Source: Pectobacterium sp. CFBP8739 (GTDB taxonomy: Bacteria; Pseudomonadota; Gammaproteobacteria; Enterobacterales; Enterobacteriaceae). Taken from it: DNA of 64,000 bases. The stretch is taken from contig NZ_JACDRR010000005.1 of assembly GCF_013449375.1 (NCBI RefSeq), positions 352,070 through 416,069 of the forward strand, read 5' to 3'. The notes beneath the pieces are model-generated. The model ran no database searches and was not told where the DNA came from. It worked only from the letters and a program-made list of their open reading frames with translations. The position numbers were made by a program, and so were the translations under genes. Positions 38,970-47,683 of the stretch are shown one piece after another (position 1 is the first letter of the stretch; every line of letters begins with the position of its first letter).

Positions 38970-39065
38970 TTAACTGGTTTTAACCAGTAACACCAATAAT
39001 ACCGCCAGAACAGTCAATAAGACCAAACTTGCCAGCTTCCAACGTCGTTCTGATTTTGTGCTCAT
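38970..39065 (-). CDS. Putative 31-residue single-span membrane protein
   Basis: A 31-codon ORF starts at ATG with AAAGGAG about 10 nt upstream. The product begins MSTKSERRWK, then has a run of about 18 Leu, Val, Ala and Thr residues (LASLVLLTVLAVLLVLLV), and ends KTS. A basic N-terminus followed by one helix suggests a small inner-membrane protein with the N-terminus inside. It loosely resembles E. coli YniD (MPTKRFDKKHWK plus one helix). It is divergent from sitA. No homologue is certain. Confidence 0.55.
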   Translation of the reverse strand: MSTKSERRWKLASLVLLTVLAVLLVLLVKTS

Positions 39066-39471
39066 ATCGCTTACGCTCCTTTCGTATAAGAGACATCTCT
39101 CACAATCTTTATGATTTATCGGCAGCCATTGTTATTTTCTTAAGGCCGCATCAGATTTCTCCCTCTTTTTGACGCAAATTTCGCCATGTGTATAACTATG
39201 TATAGTCATGCGACAGTTCACTACCGTTACCGTTAGACTTTCGTTGTAACCTTAAGTACGATTCATTAAATTAAAGCAACATTTATGTTACTAAAGGAGC
39301 ATGATGCGTTCCTTACCCACGCAAGCACGTGCTACGAGCCTGCGAACAGTGATTTCTTGTGTCATGAGACACCTTCCAATATTGACTCCCTGCCCTTCTC
39401 TGCCTCTTGACTTAAATGATATTGATAACTATTCTCATTATAGAATTTTCACGGTTTGTAAGGATATTCGC
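39066..39471. other. Control region and long leader of sitABCD
   Basis: This 406-bp stretch holds the sit promoter with a Fur box at 39423-39437. An ATG at 39301 with AAAGGAGC right before it opens an in-frame 57-codon extension of sitA that runs through the Fur box. I treat it as untranslated, but record it as an oddity. Confidence 0.5.
39423..39437. promoter_or_regulatory. Fur box of sitABCD
   Basis: TGATAAC-T-ATTCTCA matches the 7-1-7 Fur consensus at 12 of 14 informative bases. It lies 35 bp before the sitA start used here. The location implies that transcription starts here, which supports the short form of sitA. Confidence 0.65.
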
Positions 39472-40386
39472 ATGATTGGTTTTCACGTCCGTTTGCCTGC
39501 CCTGTTCCGTCGTATCGCGCTGCCGTGCGCCTTACTGTTTTTAGCCAGTACCTCCGCTCAGGCGGCTGAAAAACTTAAAGTCATCACCACCTTTACCATC
39601 ATTCAGGATATCGCACAGAATATTGCTGGCGATGCCGCAACGGTCGAGTCCATCACCAAGCCCGGTGCAGAAATTCATGATTATCAACCGACACCGCGCG
39701 ATATTGTTAAAACACAGTCTGCGCAGTTGGTACTGTGGAATGGGATGAATCTTGAACGCTGGTTTACGCGCTTTTTCGAAAACGTAAAAAATGTACCCGC
39801 CGTTGTGGTAACGGAAGGCATCACACCACTTCCTATCCGCGAAGGTGCCTATAATGGCAATCCAAACCCACATGCCTGGATGTCTCCCTCCAATGCACTA
39901 GTCTATATTGAGAATATCCGCAAAGGCTTGGTGCAAGCCGATCCCGCCAATGCAGAGACGTATAATCGTAACGCCAAAGCCTATGCGGAAAAAATTAAGG
40001 CTCTCGACGCACCGCTGCGTGAGCGACTATCCCGCATCCCAGAACAGCAGCGCTGGTTAGTCACCAGTGAAGGTGCATTCAGCTATCTGGCGAAAGATTA
40101 TCAGTTCAATGAAGTCTATCTCTGGCCAATCAATGCCGACGAGCAAGGATCGCCACAGCAGGTACGCCGAGTTATCGATACCGTGCGTGAGAAGGCTATC
40201 CCTGTGGTCTTCAGCGAAAGTACCGTTTCCGATAAACCGGCAAAACAGGTGAGTAAAGAAACGGGGGCGAAATACGGCGGTGTGCTGTATGTTGATTCGC
40301 TGTCTACAGAAAAAGGCCCAGTGCCAACCTATATCGACCTGTTAAAAGTGACGGTGGAAACCATCGCGAAAGGATTTAATCAATGA
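39472..40386 (+). CDS. sitA: Mn/Fe ABC transporter, periplasmic binding protein
   Basis: This 304-residue cluster A-I metal-binding protein of the SitA/YfeA type has a signal peptide, with a basic start, [10 protein letters not shown]-like core and a cut after AQA. Expected metal ligands are seen: His in AEIHDYQP, His in NPHAWMS, Glu in [14 protein letters not shown] and Asp in LYVDSLS. It delivers Mn2+ or Fe2+ to SitBCD. AAGGAT lies 8 nt before the ATG at 39472. It overlaps sitB by ATGA. Zinc specificity is unlikely because the His-rich loop of ZnuA is absent. Confidence 0.9.
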   Translation: MIGFHVRLPALFRRIALPCALLFLASTSAQAAEKLKVITTFTIIQDIAQNIAGDAATVESITKPGAEIHDYQPTPRDIVKTQSAQLVLWNGMNLERWFTRFFENVKNVPAVVVTEGITPLPIREGAYNGNPNPHAWMSPSNALVYIENIRKGLVQADPANAETYNRNAKAYAEKIKALDAPLRERLSRIPEQQRWLVTSEGAFSYLAKDYQFNEVYLWPINADEQGSPQQVRRVIDTVREKAIPVVFSESTVSDKPAKQVSKETGAKYGGVLYVDSLSTEKGPVPTYIDLLKVTVETIAKGFNQ

Positions 40387-41273
40387 GTAGCGATCGAGCA
40401 GTACAGTCATTAGACGTCAATGATGTTTCGGTTACTTACAGCAACGGGCATCAGGCTATTCGCCATGCTTCTTTTTCCCTGACTGGCGGTACAATTTGCG
40501 CCTTGGTTGGCGTCAACGGCAGTGGAAAATCAACGTTGTTCAAAAGCATCATGGGATTGGTCAAACCAACCTCAGGGCAGGTACTGCTCAATCAGCGCCC
40601 CATTTATCAAGCACTGAAACAGAATTTGGTTGCTTATGTTCCCCAAACAGAGGATGTGGACTGGAATTTTCCCGTTCTGGTTTCCGACGTCGTCATGATG
40701 GGGCGCTACGGGCGGATGAATTTCCTGCGCATCCCGAGTAAGCAAGATCGCACCATTGTGGCGGAATCGCTGGAGCGCGTCGGGCTATCGACGCTGCAAC
40801 ATCGCCAAATCGGTGAACTCTCCGGCGGACAGAAAAAACGTGTGTTTCTGGCGCGGGCGTTGGCTCAACAAGGCAGCGTATTGCTGCTGGATGAACCTTT
40901 CACCGGCGTCGACGTTAAAACGGAGAACGCCATTATCGATCTGCTGCGCACCTTGCGCGATGAAGGCCATTTGATTTTGGTGGCCACCCATAACCTCGGC
41001 AGCGTTCCAGAGTTTTGCGACAACGTGATTTTAGTCAATCGTACCGTTTTAGCCGCCGGGCCCACGCACAGTACCTTTACCCAAAGCAATTTGGAGAAAA
41101 CGTTCGGTGGCGTGCTGCGACACATCAATCTCGGAGGATCTCATCTGCATGACGACGATGACGCCCGCTCAGTGACGGTGCTGACAGACGATGAACGTCC
41201 AGCCGTGTTCTATGGTTCAACCAAGAGCGATCCTCCTGCGTCACGCGCCATACCGGAGGAGAAAAAGCCCTGA
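40383..41273 (+). CDS. sitB: Mn/Fe ABC transporter, ATP-binding protein
   Basis: The 296-residue ATPase has Walker [10 protein letters not shown], signature motif [15 protein letters not shown] and Walker [13 protein letters not shown]. It powers import by SitC/SitD. The C-terminal 40 residues are polar and contain [10 protein letters not shown], which may bind metal, though this is speculation. The start overlaps the sitA stop and the stop overlaps the sitC start. Confidence 0.93.
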   Translation: MSSDRAVQSLDVNDVSVTYSNGHQAIRHASFSLTGGTICALVGVNGSGKSTLFKSIMGLVKPTSGQVLLNQRPIYQALKQNLVAYVPQTEDVDWNFPVLVSDVVMMGRYGRMNFLRIPSKQDRTIVAESLERVGLSTLQHRQIGELSGGQKKRVFLARALAQQGSVLLLDEPFTGVDVKTENAIIDLLRTLRDEGHLILVATHNLGSVPEFCDNVILVNRTVLAAGPTHSTFTQSNLEKTFGGVLRHINLGGSHLHDDDDARSVTVLTDDERPAVFYGSTKSDPPASRAIPEEKKP

Positions 41274-42136
41274 TGATCGATATCCTGTTGCAGCCATTCA
41301 ACTATAACTACATGGTCAAAGCGATCTGGGTCAGCGCGATTGTCGGCGGCGTGTGCGCTTTTCTTTCTGCATACCTGATGTTGAAAGGCTGGTCGCTGAT
41401 GGGCGATGCACTCTCCCACTCCGTCGTCCCCGGTGTTGCGGGTGCCTATGCATTGGGCCTACCCTACGCTGCTGGTGCATTTTTCACCGGCATGCTCGCC
41501 GCGCTGGCAATGACGCTCATCCGTCACATTACCCGATTGCGCGAAGATGCGATTATCGGTTTTATTTTCTCAACGTTTTTCGCTGTCGGCCTGCTGATTA
41601 TTTCGCTAAACCCGACATCAGTTAACGTGCAGTCCATCATTTTCGGCAATATTTTGGGGATTGCCGACGAAGATATTCTGCAAGTTGAAATCATCATCGG
41701 CGTGACGTTCCTGATTCTCTGTTTGCTGTGGAAAGATCTGCTGGCCGTGTTCTTTGATGAGAACCACGCCCGTTCGATTGGCCTTTCCCCGCTGAAACTG
41801 AAAATTCTGTTCTTTACGCTGCTGAGCGCCTGTACTGTCGCGGCGTTGCAAACGGTTGGGGCGATTTTGGTTATCGCGATGGTGATTACCCCGGGGGCCA
41901 CCGCTTACCTGCTCACCGACCGATTTGGTCGTCTGGTTGTGATCTCTATTGCACTGGGTGCCATTACCAGCGCCGTGGGCGCGTATCTGAGCTTTTTCCT
42001 TGATGGCGCAACCGGCGGCGTGATTGTCACCTTGCAAACCGTCGTCTTCCTGCTGGCGTTTGTCTTTGCCCCCAAACATGGGTTGCTGGCATCGCGCCGC
42101 CTGCGGCTACGCGAACAATCAGGAGATGCGTTATGA
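41273..42136 (+). CDS. sitC: Mn/Fe ABC transporter, permease SitC
   Basis: The 287-residue ABC-3 family permease has about eight membrane segments. Conserved stretches are LKGWSLMGDALSHSVVPGVAGAYALGLPYAAGAF and VGAILVIAMVITPGATAYLLTDRFGR. It begins at an ATG sharing one base with the sitB stop. It forms the membrane channel with SitD. Confidence 0.92.
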   Translation: MIDILLQPFNYNYMVKAIWVSAIVGGVCAFLSAYLMLKGWSLMGDALSHSVVPGVAGAYALGLPYAAGAFFTGMLAALAMTLIRHITRLREDAIIGFIFSTFFAVGLLIISLNPTSVNVQSIIFGNILGIADEDILQVEIIIGVTFLILCLLWKDLLAVFFDENHARSIGLSPLKLKILFFTLLSACTVAALQTVGAILVIAMVITPGATAYLLTDRFGRLVVISIALGAITSAVGAYLSFFLDGATGGVIVTLQTVVFLLAFVFAPKHGLLASRRLRLREQSGDAL

Positions 42137-42990
42137 CGCTAATGAGCTGGTTACTCGATCCCCTGTCTTATCCTTTCATGCAACGTGCGTTACTCGCCGC
42201 CGTCGTCACAGGTATGGTCTGCGCGGTTCTGTCGTGTTATCTGGTGCTGAAAGGCTGGTCGCTAATGGGTGATGCCATTTCCCATGCAGTGCTGCCCGGC
42301 ATCGTTGTCGCTTTTTTACTGGGAATTCCGTTGGTTATCGGGGCGTTTTTTTCCGGCATTTTTTGTGCGATAGCCACGGGATACGTGAAAGAGCACAGCC
42401 GGGTCAAAGAAGACACGGTAATGGGGATCATCTTTTCCGGCATGTTTGCTCTGGGGCTCGTCATGTTTGCCCGTATCGATACCGATCAGCACCTGAGCCA
42501 TATTCTGTTTGGTAATGTTCTGGGCATCACCCAGCAAGAGCTGACACAAATCTTACTGATTGCCGGGGTGACGCTGGGTATTGTGTTATTGAAACGGCAA
42601 GATTTGATGCTGTACTGCTTCGACCCCAATCATGCCCGCGTCATCGGCCTGCCCGTTAAGCTGCTGCACTACGGGTTATTAAGCCTGTTGGCAATGACTA
42701 TCGTTGCATCATTGCAGGCCGTCGGCGTTATTCTGGTGATCGCAATGTTGATTGCGCCGGGCATTATTGCCTTCATGGTCTGTAAGCGCTTCGGGCGCAT
42801 GGTGCTTGTCGCTACGCTGGTTTCCGTCACTTCTTGTATTGCTGGCACCCTGATCAGTTTCTATATCGATGGCGCGACGGGCCCTTGTATCGTCATCGTT
42901 CAGGCACTGTTCTTTACGCTGGCGCTGGCGTACCACCAGCTTAAACTACGCCGCCAGGCTAGATCTCAGGTTGTCACTGGCGCACTGTAA
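42133..42990 (+). CDS. sitD: Mn/Fe ABC transporter, permease SitD
   Basis: The 285-residue ABC-3 permease is a paralogue of SitC, with LVLKGWSLMGDAISHAVLPGIVVAFLLGIP and VGVILVIAMLIAPGIIAFMVCKRFGRM. It overlaps sitC by 4 nt and ends the operon. A 12-bp stem-loop follows. Confidence 0.92.
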   Translation: MTLMSWLLDPLSYPFMQRALLAAVVTGMVCAVLSCYLVLKGWSLMGDAISHAVLPGIVVAFLLGIPLVIGAFFSGIFCAIATGYVKEHSRVKEDTVMGIIFSGMFALGLVMFARIDTDQHLSHILFGNVLGITQQELTQILLIAGVTLGIVLLKRQDLMLYCFDPNHARVIGLPVKLLHYGLLSLLAMTIVASLQAVGVILVIAMLIAPGIIAFMVCKRFGRMVLVATLVSVTSCIAGTLISFYIDGATGPCIVIVQALFFTLALAYHQLKLRRQARSQVVTGAL

Positions 42991-43016
42991 TCCCCGCTGT
43001 TTTTCTTCTGCTTAAC

Positions 43017-43052
43017 ATGACGTAACCGGAAATCAAGCATCGGTTACGTCAT
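43017..43052 (+). terminator. Stem-loop after sitD
   Basis: A perfect 12-bp stem ATGACGTAACCG / CGGTTACGTCAT has a 12-nt loop. It begins 26 bp past the sitD stop. There is no T-run, so it may act as a 3' stabiliser or with Rho. The rest of the gap to yniA holds only its promoter region. Confidence 0.5.
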
Positions 43053-43261
43053 TCATACCGATTTATTGCCTCATCCCGTGGATTGAGCGCCATCCTAACT
43101 CCGTTATTTTTAATTCCGGCTATACTTGTTTTTCGCTATCACCATCTATCGGTTATCACTGTGCTGTAGATTCCATTTTTATTACACTCAATGGGTTACC
43201 GTAGACGCATCACCCCAGTGAATAGCAAGGTATCGGGCAACATCAACGGGAGGATGACCTT

Positions 43262-44122
43262 ATGTGGCAAGCTATCAGCCGACTTTTGGAAGAGCATCAC
43301 GGTACTGCAGAAATTCAGGAACACCGCGAGTTGTCCGGTGGTGAAATACATCCAGCCTGGTACGTCCGTTATGGCGAGCACGATGTCTTCGTGAAATGCG
43401 ATAGTCGTGAAATGCTGGCCAAATTCACCGCTGAAGCCGATCAGCTTCACCTGCTGAACCGTAGTAATACCGTGCGAGTGCCCGCTGTTTACGGTGTCGG
43501 TAGTTCACGCGAGCACAGCTTCCTGCTTCTGCAATACCTGCCCGTTAAACCGTTGGATGCTCACAGTGCCTGGTGTCTGGGCGAACAGTTAGCTCGCCTG
43601 CACCAGTGGAGCGACCAGCCGCAATTTGGACTGGATTTCGACAACGACCTCTCAACCACGCCTCAGCCAAACAGTTGGCAGCGGCGCTGGGCGACCTTTT
43701 TTGCCGAACAACGTATTGGATGGCAGTTACAGCTGGCAGCAGAAAAAGGGATGCACTTTGGTCACATTGAAACGCTGATCGCTCGCGTTGAGGAGCGTCT
43801 GGCGGGGCATCAGCCACAGCCGTCTCTCTTGCACGGTGACCTGTGGCCAGATAACTGTGCGAATAGTCAGTATGGTGCTTATCTGTTCGATCCGGCCTGC
43901 TATTGGGGAGACAGGGAATGTGACTTAGCGATGCTGCCGCGCTACCCAGCCCTGCCCGCACAGATTTATGATGGCTACCAAAACGTGTGGCCATTGGATA
44001 AAGGCTTTATCGATCGCCAGCCTATTTACCAGATTTATTATCTGCTGAACCGAGCCAATCTTTTTGGCGGCAAGCATATTGTTGAAGCGCAACAGCTCAT
44101 TGAACGGCAGCTTTTGATCTAA
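43262..44122 (+). CDS. yniA: Fructosamine kinase family protein YniA
   Basis: The 286-residue protein has the same length as E. coli YniA. It has the aminoglycoside-phosphotransferase fold: a nucleotide loop with ELSGGEIHPAWYVRYGEHDVFVKCD, the catalytic LLHGDLWPDNCAN, and the metal-binding YLFDPACYWGDRECDLAM. It probably phosphorylates sugar amines for protein or metabolite deglycation. GGGAGGA precedes the ATG. Confidence 0.92.
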   Translation: MWQAISRLLEEHHGTAEIQEHRELSGGEIHPAWYVRYGEHDVFVKCDSREMLAKFTAEADQLHLLNRSNTVRVPAVYGVGSSREHSFLLLQYLPVKPLDAHSAWCLGEQLARLHQWSDQPQFGLDFDNDLSTTPQPNSWQRRWATFFAEQRIGWQLQLAAEKGMHFGHIETLIARVEERLAGHQPQPSLLHGDLWPDNCANSQYGAYLFDPACYWGDRECDLAMLPRYPALPAQIYDGYQNVWPLDKGFIDRQPIYQIYYLLNRANLFGGKHIVEAQQLIERQLLI

Positions 44123-44209
44123 GGTGGGACAGTTGCATGAAGATGAGGTGTTTCCTCTAAAGGTGAGAAGAATACGGAGTCTGGCGCAATCATTGCGCCA
44201 GACCGTCAT

Positions 44210-44758
44210 TCAGACGGGTAGCCCTAACAAGCGCAGCACCAGATAACCCACACTAGCGATAATCACCGGCAGAATATAAAGCGGAAAGAATTGCACGAAA
44301 ATCGTATGTCCTGGGACAATGACACGTGATTCCAGCATCTCACGCGTGTTCCCGCCGTCCCCTTTCATCTTCTCCAGAATCAGTTGATCTTCAATGCCTT
44401 CCTTTATTGCCTTCGCCTGACGAGACATCCGAGCACCCGCAACCTGCAAAGCCAGGCCAACAAAAATCAGGATGTAGATCAGCCAAAACATCAGCGTCGC
44501 CCCACTGAAAAAACGCGTAAAATCGGGTACTGGCGAGTTGTACCAGAAAATATTCAGGAAAGGCGTATTAAAGCGCACCATATCGACCATCAGGTGCACA
44601 AAATCCAGAAGAACAGCGTCAATACCCTGTTTTTTCTGGGTATAAGCGTAAAGATAATTAGCTAGCGAGACGAAGGTTGAAAGCAGCGCGGGGATAAAAA
44701 GGATCCATCCGGCAATGCGTTTAACGACGGCAATACGGCCAGCCTGTTGATACGTCAT
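44210..44758 (-). CDS. yniB: Inner-membrane protein YniB
   Basis: The 182-residue protein has four predicted membrane segments and matches E. coli YniB in length and place between yniA and yniC. Segments such as AGWILFIPALLSTFVSLANYLYAYTQKKQGIDAVLLDF are typical. Function is unknown. Convergent with yniA, divergent from hxpB. Confidence 0.88.
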   Translation of the reverse strand: MTYQQAGRIAVVKRIAGWILFIPALLSTFVSLANYLYAYTQKKQGIDAVLLDFVHLMVDMVRFNTPFLNIFWYNSPVPDFTRFFSGATLMFWLIYILIFVGLALQVAGARMSRQAKAIKEGIEDQLILEKMKGDGGNTREMLESRVIVPGHTIFVQFFPLYILPVIIASVGYLVLRLLGLPV

Positions 44759-44934
44759 GAGAACCCCTTCTTAGCGACGCAACATCGGTAATGTATCGTT
44801 TTAGTACGACGGGTAGCCTACTGTAACTTTACGCGCAGTCAACACTTTATCTCCCGCACCGCCTGATCGGCCACCTTCTTTCGGGTATAGTTTACCAGTA
44901 AATTTTCTTTTCCTTTGCTGACGGAGCCAGTGGT

Positions 44935-45600
44935 ATGTCCTTTGATTCTTCTCTACGCGCGGCGATTTTCGATATGGATGGACTGCTGATTGATTCAGAA
45001 CCGTTGTGGGACAAAGCCGAACTGGAGGTTATCGCCTCGCTGGGTGTCGATATTTCACTACGAGAATCCATGAAAGATACGCTGGGTTTACGCATCGATA
45101 TGGTGGTCGAATTGTGGTATCAGCTCTCACCCTGGGCAACACTCAGTCGGGATGAAGTTGTCCGCCGTATTATCGACCGCGCCATCGAACTCGTTGCCGA
45201 ACGGCGCCCACTGCTGCCCGGCGTTGAGCATGCGCTGCAACTATGCCGTGAACAGAATCTCAAAATTGGGCTGGCTTCCGCTTCGCCGCTCCACATGCAA
45301 CAGCAGGTGCTGCGTATGTTTAACCTAGATCACTACTTTGATGTTTTAATGTCAGCCGAAGCACTGCCGTATAGCAAACCGCATCCTGAAGTGTACTTGA
45401 ATGCAGCAAACGCACTCGGCGTTTCTCCTACGCAATGCGTGACGCTGGAAGATTCGGTGAATGGCATGATCGCCACCAAAGCGGCACGCATGCGTTCCAT
45501 TGTTATTCCGCAGGCCGAGTTTCGCGCTGACGCACGCTGGGCGCTAGCCGACTATAAGCTGGATTCTCTGAGTCAACTGGCCGCTGAACACGTAATGTAG
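44935..45600 (+). CDS. hxpB: Hexitol phosphatase B (HAD family)
   Basis: The 221-residue HAD phosphatase contains the catalytic motif FDMDGLLIDSEPLWDKAE near residue 12, motif II LASASPLHMQQQ, and motif III SKPHPEVYLNAANALG with the acidic pair in TLEDSVNGMIA. E. coli HxpB (YniC) removes phosphate from 2-deoxyglucose 6-phosphate and hexitol phosphates. In E. coli the next gene is ydjM; here the pectin cluster intervenes. Confidence 0.93.
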   Translation: MSFDSSLRAAIFDMDGLLIDSEPLWDKAELEVIASLGVDISLRESMKDTLGLRIDMVVELWYQLSPWATLSRDEVVRRIIDRAIELVAERRPLLPGVEHALQLCREQNLKIGLASASPLHMQQQVLRMFNLDHYFDVLMSAEALPYSKPHPEVYLNAANALGVSPTQCVTLEDSVNGMIATKAARMRSIVIPQAEFRADARWALADYKLDSLSQLAAEHVM

Positions 45601-45662
45601 GGCATTGGTGTAGAAATAAAGAAGCGGAAAGGTAGAAAAGCAGGCGCTGCGAGAAATGGGGA

Positions 45663-45696
45663 AAACGTGGTCAGCCAATGGGCTGACCACGTTTTA
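45663..45696. terminator. Bidirectional terminator hxpB / kdgF
   Basis: The 14-bp stem AAACGTGGTCAGCC / GGCTGACCACGTTT has a 4-nt loop between two convergent genes, with A and T runs on the outer sides. Confidence 0.88.
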
Positions 45697-45700
45697 GGTA

Positions 45701-46033
45701 TTACAGGAAATCAGCACGCTTAGGCGAGAATGTATCGATCAGGACGCTGCCGTCTTCCAGCGAAACGACACCGTGCATCTCGTTTTTCACCGCCAGATAA
45801 GCGTCGCCAGTTTTCAGAATACGCTTCTCGCCCTCGATCACCACTTCAAAGCTGCCTGCAGCCACATAAGCAATCTGATCGTGAATCTCATGAAAGTGCG
45901 GCGTACCAATCGCACCTTTATCAAAATGGACAAGCACCATCATCAGTTCATCCGTCCAAGTCATGATCTTGCGTTTAATACCACCGCCCAACTCTTCCCA
46001 CGGCGTTTCATCATCAATAAAGTATCTTCTCAT
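45701..46033 (-). CDS. kdgF: Pectin-degradation cupin KdgF
   Basis: The cupin protein (110 residues from the third ATG) converts 4,5-unsaturated galacturonate into its linear keto form before KduI/KduD act. The metal-binding cupin motif is GTPHFHEIHDQIAYVAAGSFEVVIEGE, with the second motif in KNEMHGVVSLEDGSVLIDTFSP. Three ATG codons in a row follow AGAGGAGAG; the one at 46031-46033 has the best spacing. It is divergent from the kduI remnant/kduD with a KdgR-like box between. Confidence 0.9.
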   Translation of the reverse strand: MRRYFIDDETPWEELGGGIKRKIMTWTDELMMVLVHFDKGAIGTPHFHEIHDQIAYVAAGSFEVVIEGEKRILKTGDAYLAVKNEMHGVVSLEDGSVLIDTFSPKRADFL

Positions 46034-46191
46034 CATCATCTCTCCTCTAACGCTTGTATTGCCCATACCTTCTATTGCGTCAACAAACCGTGCACGACAA
46101 CGAGTGTATGACTATGGATTGCGACATTTTAGCCACATCAGTACCAGAAGAAACATAAAATAAGCAAAACCATGACGGCCCTCAAGAAATA

Positions 46192-46210
46192 AATAAAACA
46201 TTATTTCATT
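46192..46210. promoter_or_regulatory. KdgR box between kdgF and kduD
   Basis: AATAAAACATTATTTCATT matches the palindromic KdgR consensus (AATRAAAY-N-RTTTYATT type). KdgR represses pectin catabolism genes until 2-keto-3-deoxygluconate accumulates. The box can serve kdgF leftward and kduD rightward. Confidence 0.75.
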
Positions 46211-46259
46211 TTTATTGAATTCACATCCCATCCAAACTATCATCCCGCATAGCAAGAAA

Positions 46260-46568
46260 GAACCGGGCACGTTGAGGAACAGGTGACGTTGTCACTGCCA
46301 CGCGACATCATCTGTTTCGCCCGGCGCTTTCACCAGAAACAGTAAGTAATGAAACGGCCGTTTTCCACATGATGGGGCAAGCGCAGCAAACCCGTCACAG
46401 TGTTACAAAAATGAAATGGTTATAAAAAACGAGCAGGCGGTGATGTCACCGAGCTGGTCGATGCATTCCGGTGTTGGCACCAGACGCTACACCTTTATCT
46501 GGGGCATGGTTGGCGAGAATCAGGTTTTCGGTGACATGGATCACGTCAAGGTTAGCGAGTTACGTTAA
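46260..46568 (+). pseudogene. kduI: Decayed remnant of kduI
   Basis: Three blocks align with 5-keto-4-deoxyuronate isomerase in the right order. At 46260 (frame 0) the block reads EPGTLRN, then an in-frame TGA, then RCHCHAT, keeping a trace of the Cys-His-x-His metal site. At 46351-46398 (another frame) it reads [16 protein letters not shown]. At 46428-46568 it reads [17 protein letters not shown], then [19 protein letters not shown], ending at TAA. A 29-nt stretch at 46399-46427 replaces about four codons and shifts the frame. The first 180 or so codons are absent. It lies directly upstream of intact kduD, the usual kduI position. Confidence 0.88.
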
Positions 46569-46649
46569 TCGCTTTCAACCGGAAGTACCGGTGTTCCCTA
46601 CAGTAACAGCTAACGACTAATTATTGTCGCTTATAGAGAGATTACAGAT

Positions 46650-47411
46650 ATGATTTTAAATTCTTTTGATTTGCAAGGTAAAGTCGCTCTGATCACGGGT
46701 TGTGATACGGGTTTAGGTCAAGGTATGGCTATCGGTCTGGCACAGGCCGGTTGTGATATCGTCGGTGTCAACATCGTTGAGCCAAAAGACACCATCGAAA
46801 AAGTCACTGCACTGGGGCGCCGTTTCCTTAGCCTGACCGCCGACATGAGCAATGTCTCTGGTCATGCAGAGCTGGTAGAGAAAGCCGTTGCCGAATTTGG
46901 CCACGTTGACATTCTGGTCAACAACGCCGGTATCATCCGTCGTGAAGATGCGATCGATTTCAGTGAGAAAAACTGGGACGACGTAATGAACCTGAACATT
47001 AAGAGCGTGTTCTTCATGTCTCAGACCGTTGCACGCCAGTTCATCAAACAAGGCAAAGGCGGTAAGATCATCAACATCGCGTCTATGCTGTCCTTCCAGG
47101 GTGGTATCCGCGTACCGTCTTACACCGCGTCAAAAAGCGCCGTTATGGGCGTTACTCGCTTAATGGCGAACGAATGGGCAAAACACGGTATCAACGTCAA
47201 CGCCATTGCGCCGGGATACATGGCTACCAACAATACCCAGCAGTTGCGCGCCGATGAAGAACGCAGTAAAGAAATCCTGGATCGTATCCCAGCAGGCCGT
47301 TGGGGCTTACCGCAGGACCTGATGGGCCCAGCCGTATTCCTGGCTTCCAGCGCATCTGACTACATCAACGGTTACACGATTGCTGTTGATGGTGGCTGGC
47401 TGGCTCGCTAA
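46650..47411 (+). CDS. kduD: 2-dehydro-3-deoxy-D-gluconate 5-dehydrogenase KduD
   Basis: The 253-residue short-chain dehydrogenase reduces 2,5-diketo-3-deoxygluconate to 2-keto-3-deoxygluconate with NAD(P)H, late in pectin breakdown. The cofactor motif TGCDTGLG is at 16-23, NNAG at 91-94, and the catalytic S145, Y158 and K162 are all present. GAGAG precedes the ATG at moderate distance. Its leader contains the kduI remnant and a KdgR box. A terminator follows. Confidence 0.95.
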   Translation: MILNSFDLQGKVALITGCDTGLGQGMAIGLAQAGCDIVGVNIVEPKDTIEKVTALGRRFLSLTADMSNVSGHAELVEKAVAEFGHVDILVNNAGIIRREDAIDFSEKNWDDVMNLNIKSVFFMSQTVARQFIKQGKGGKIINIASMLSFQGGIRVPSYTASKSAVMGVTRLMANEWAKHGINVNAIAPGYMATNNTQQLRADEERSKEILDRIPAGRWGLPQDLMGPAVFLASSASDYINGYTIAVDGGWLAR

Positions 47412-47449
47412 GCGCAGTTTTTCTTAGCAGCATTTCGCCAACTTACGAT

Positions 47450-47479
47450 AAAAAGCACAATTCCGGTTGTGCTTTTTAT
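47450..47479 (+). terminator. Terminator after kduD
   Basis: A 10-bp stem AAAAGCACAA / TTGTGCTTTT with a 6-nt loop and T-run lies 39 bp past the kduD stop. It separates kduD from pelW. Confidence 0.85.
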
Positions 47480-47623
47480 TTGTTTTTCAAGTTGTTATTT
47501 CATTTTCCATAATTCTTTCCCCTGCCAAAATCCTTTCTTAAAAAAAATCAAAACAACGTTCCGACTTTGATCACACTTTCGATATTGCGTGCATGACGAC
47601 AAGGTTAATAGCGCAATATAATC

Positions 47624-47645
47624 AATCAAAACAGTGTTTCTATTT
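47624..47645 (+). promoter_or_regulatory. KdgR box upstream of pelW-togMNAB
   Basis: AATCAAAACAGTGTTTC followed by TATTT fits the KdgR operator, with a central palindrome AAACA-G-TGTTT. It lies 39 bp before the pelW start. About 60 bp further upstream, TGTGATCAAAGTCGGA on the minus strand (47558-47573) is a half-conserved CRP site. Confidence 0.7.
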
Positions 47646-47683
47646 ATAAGGAACTGTTCCACGGTTCCATAAGAAGGTACTCC

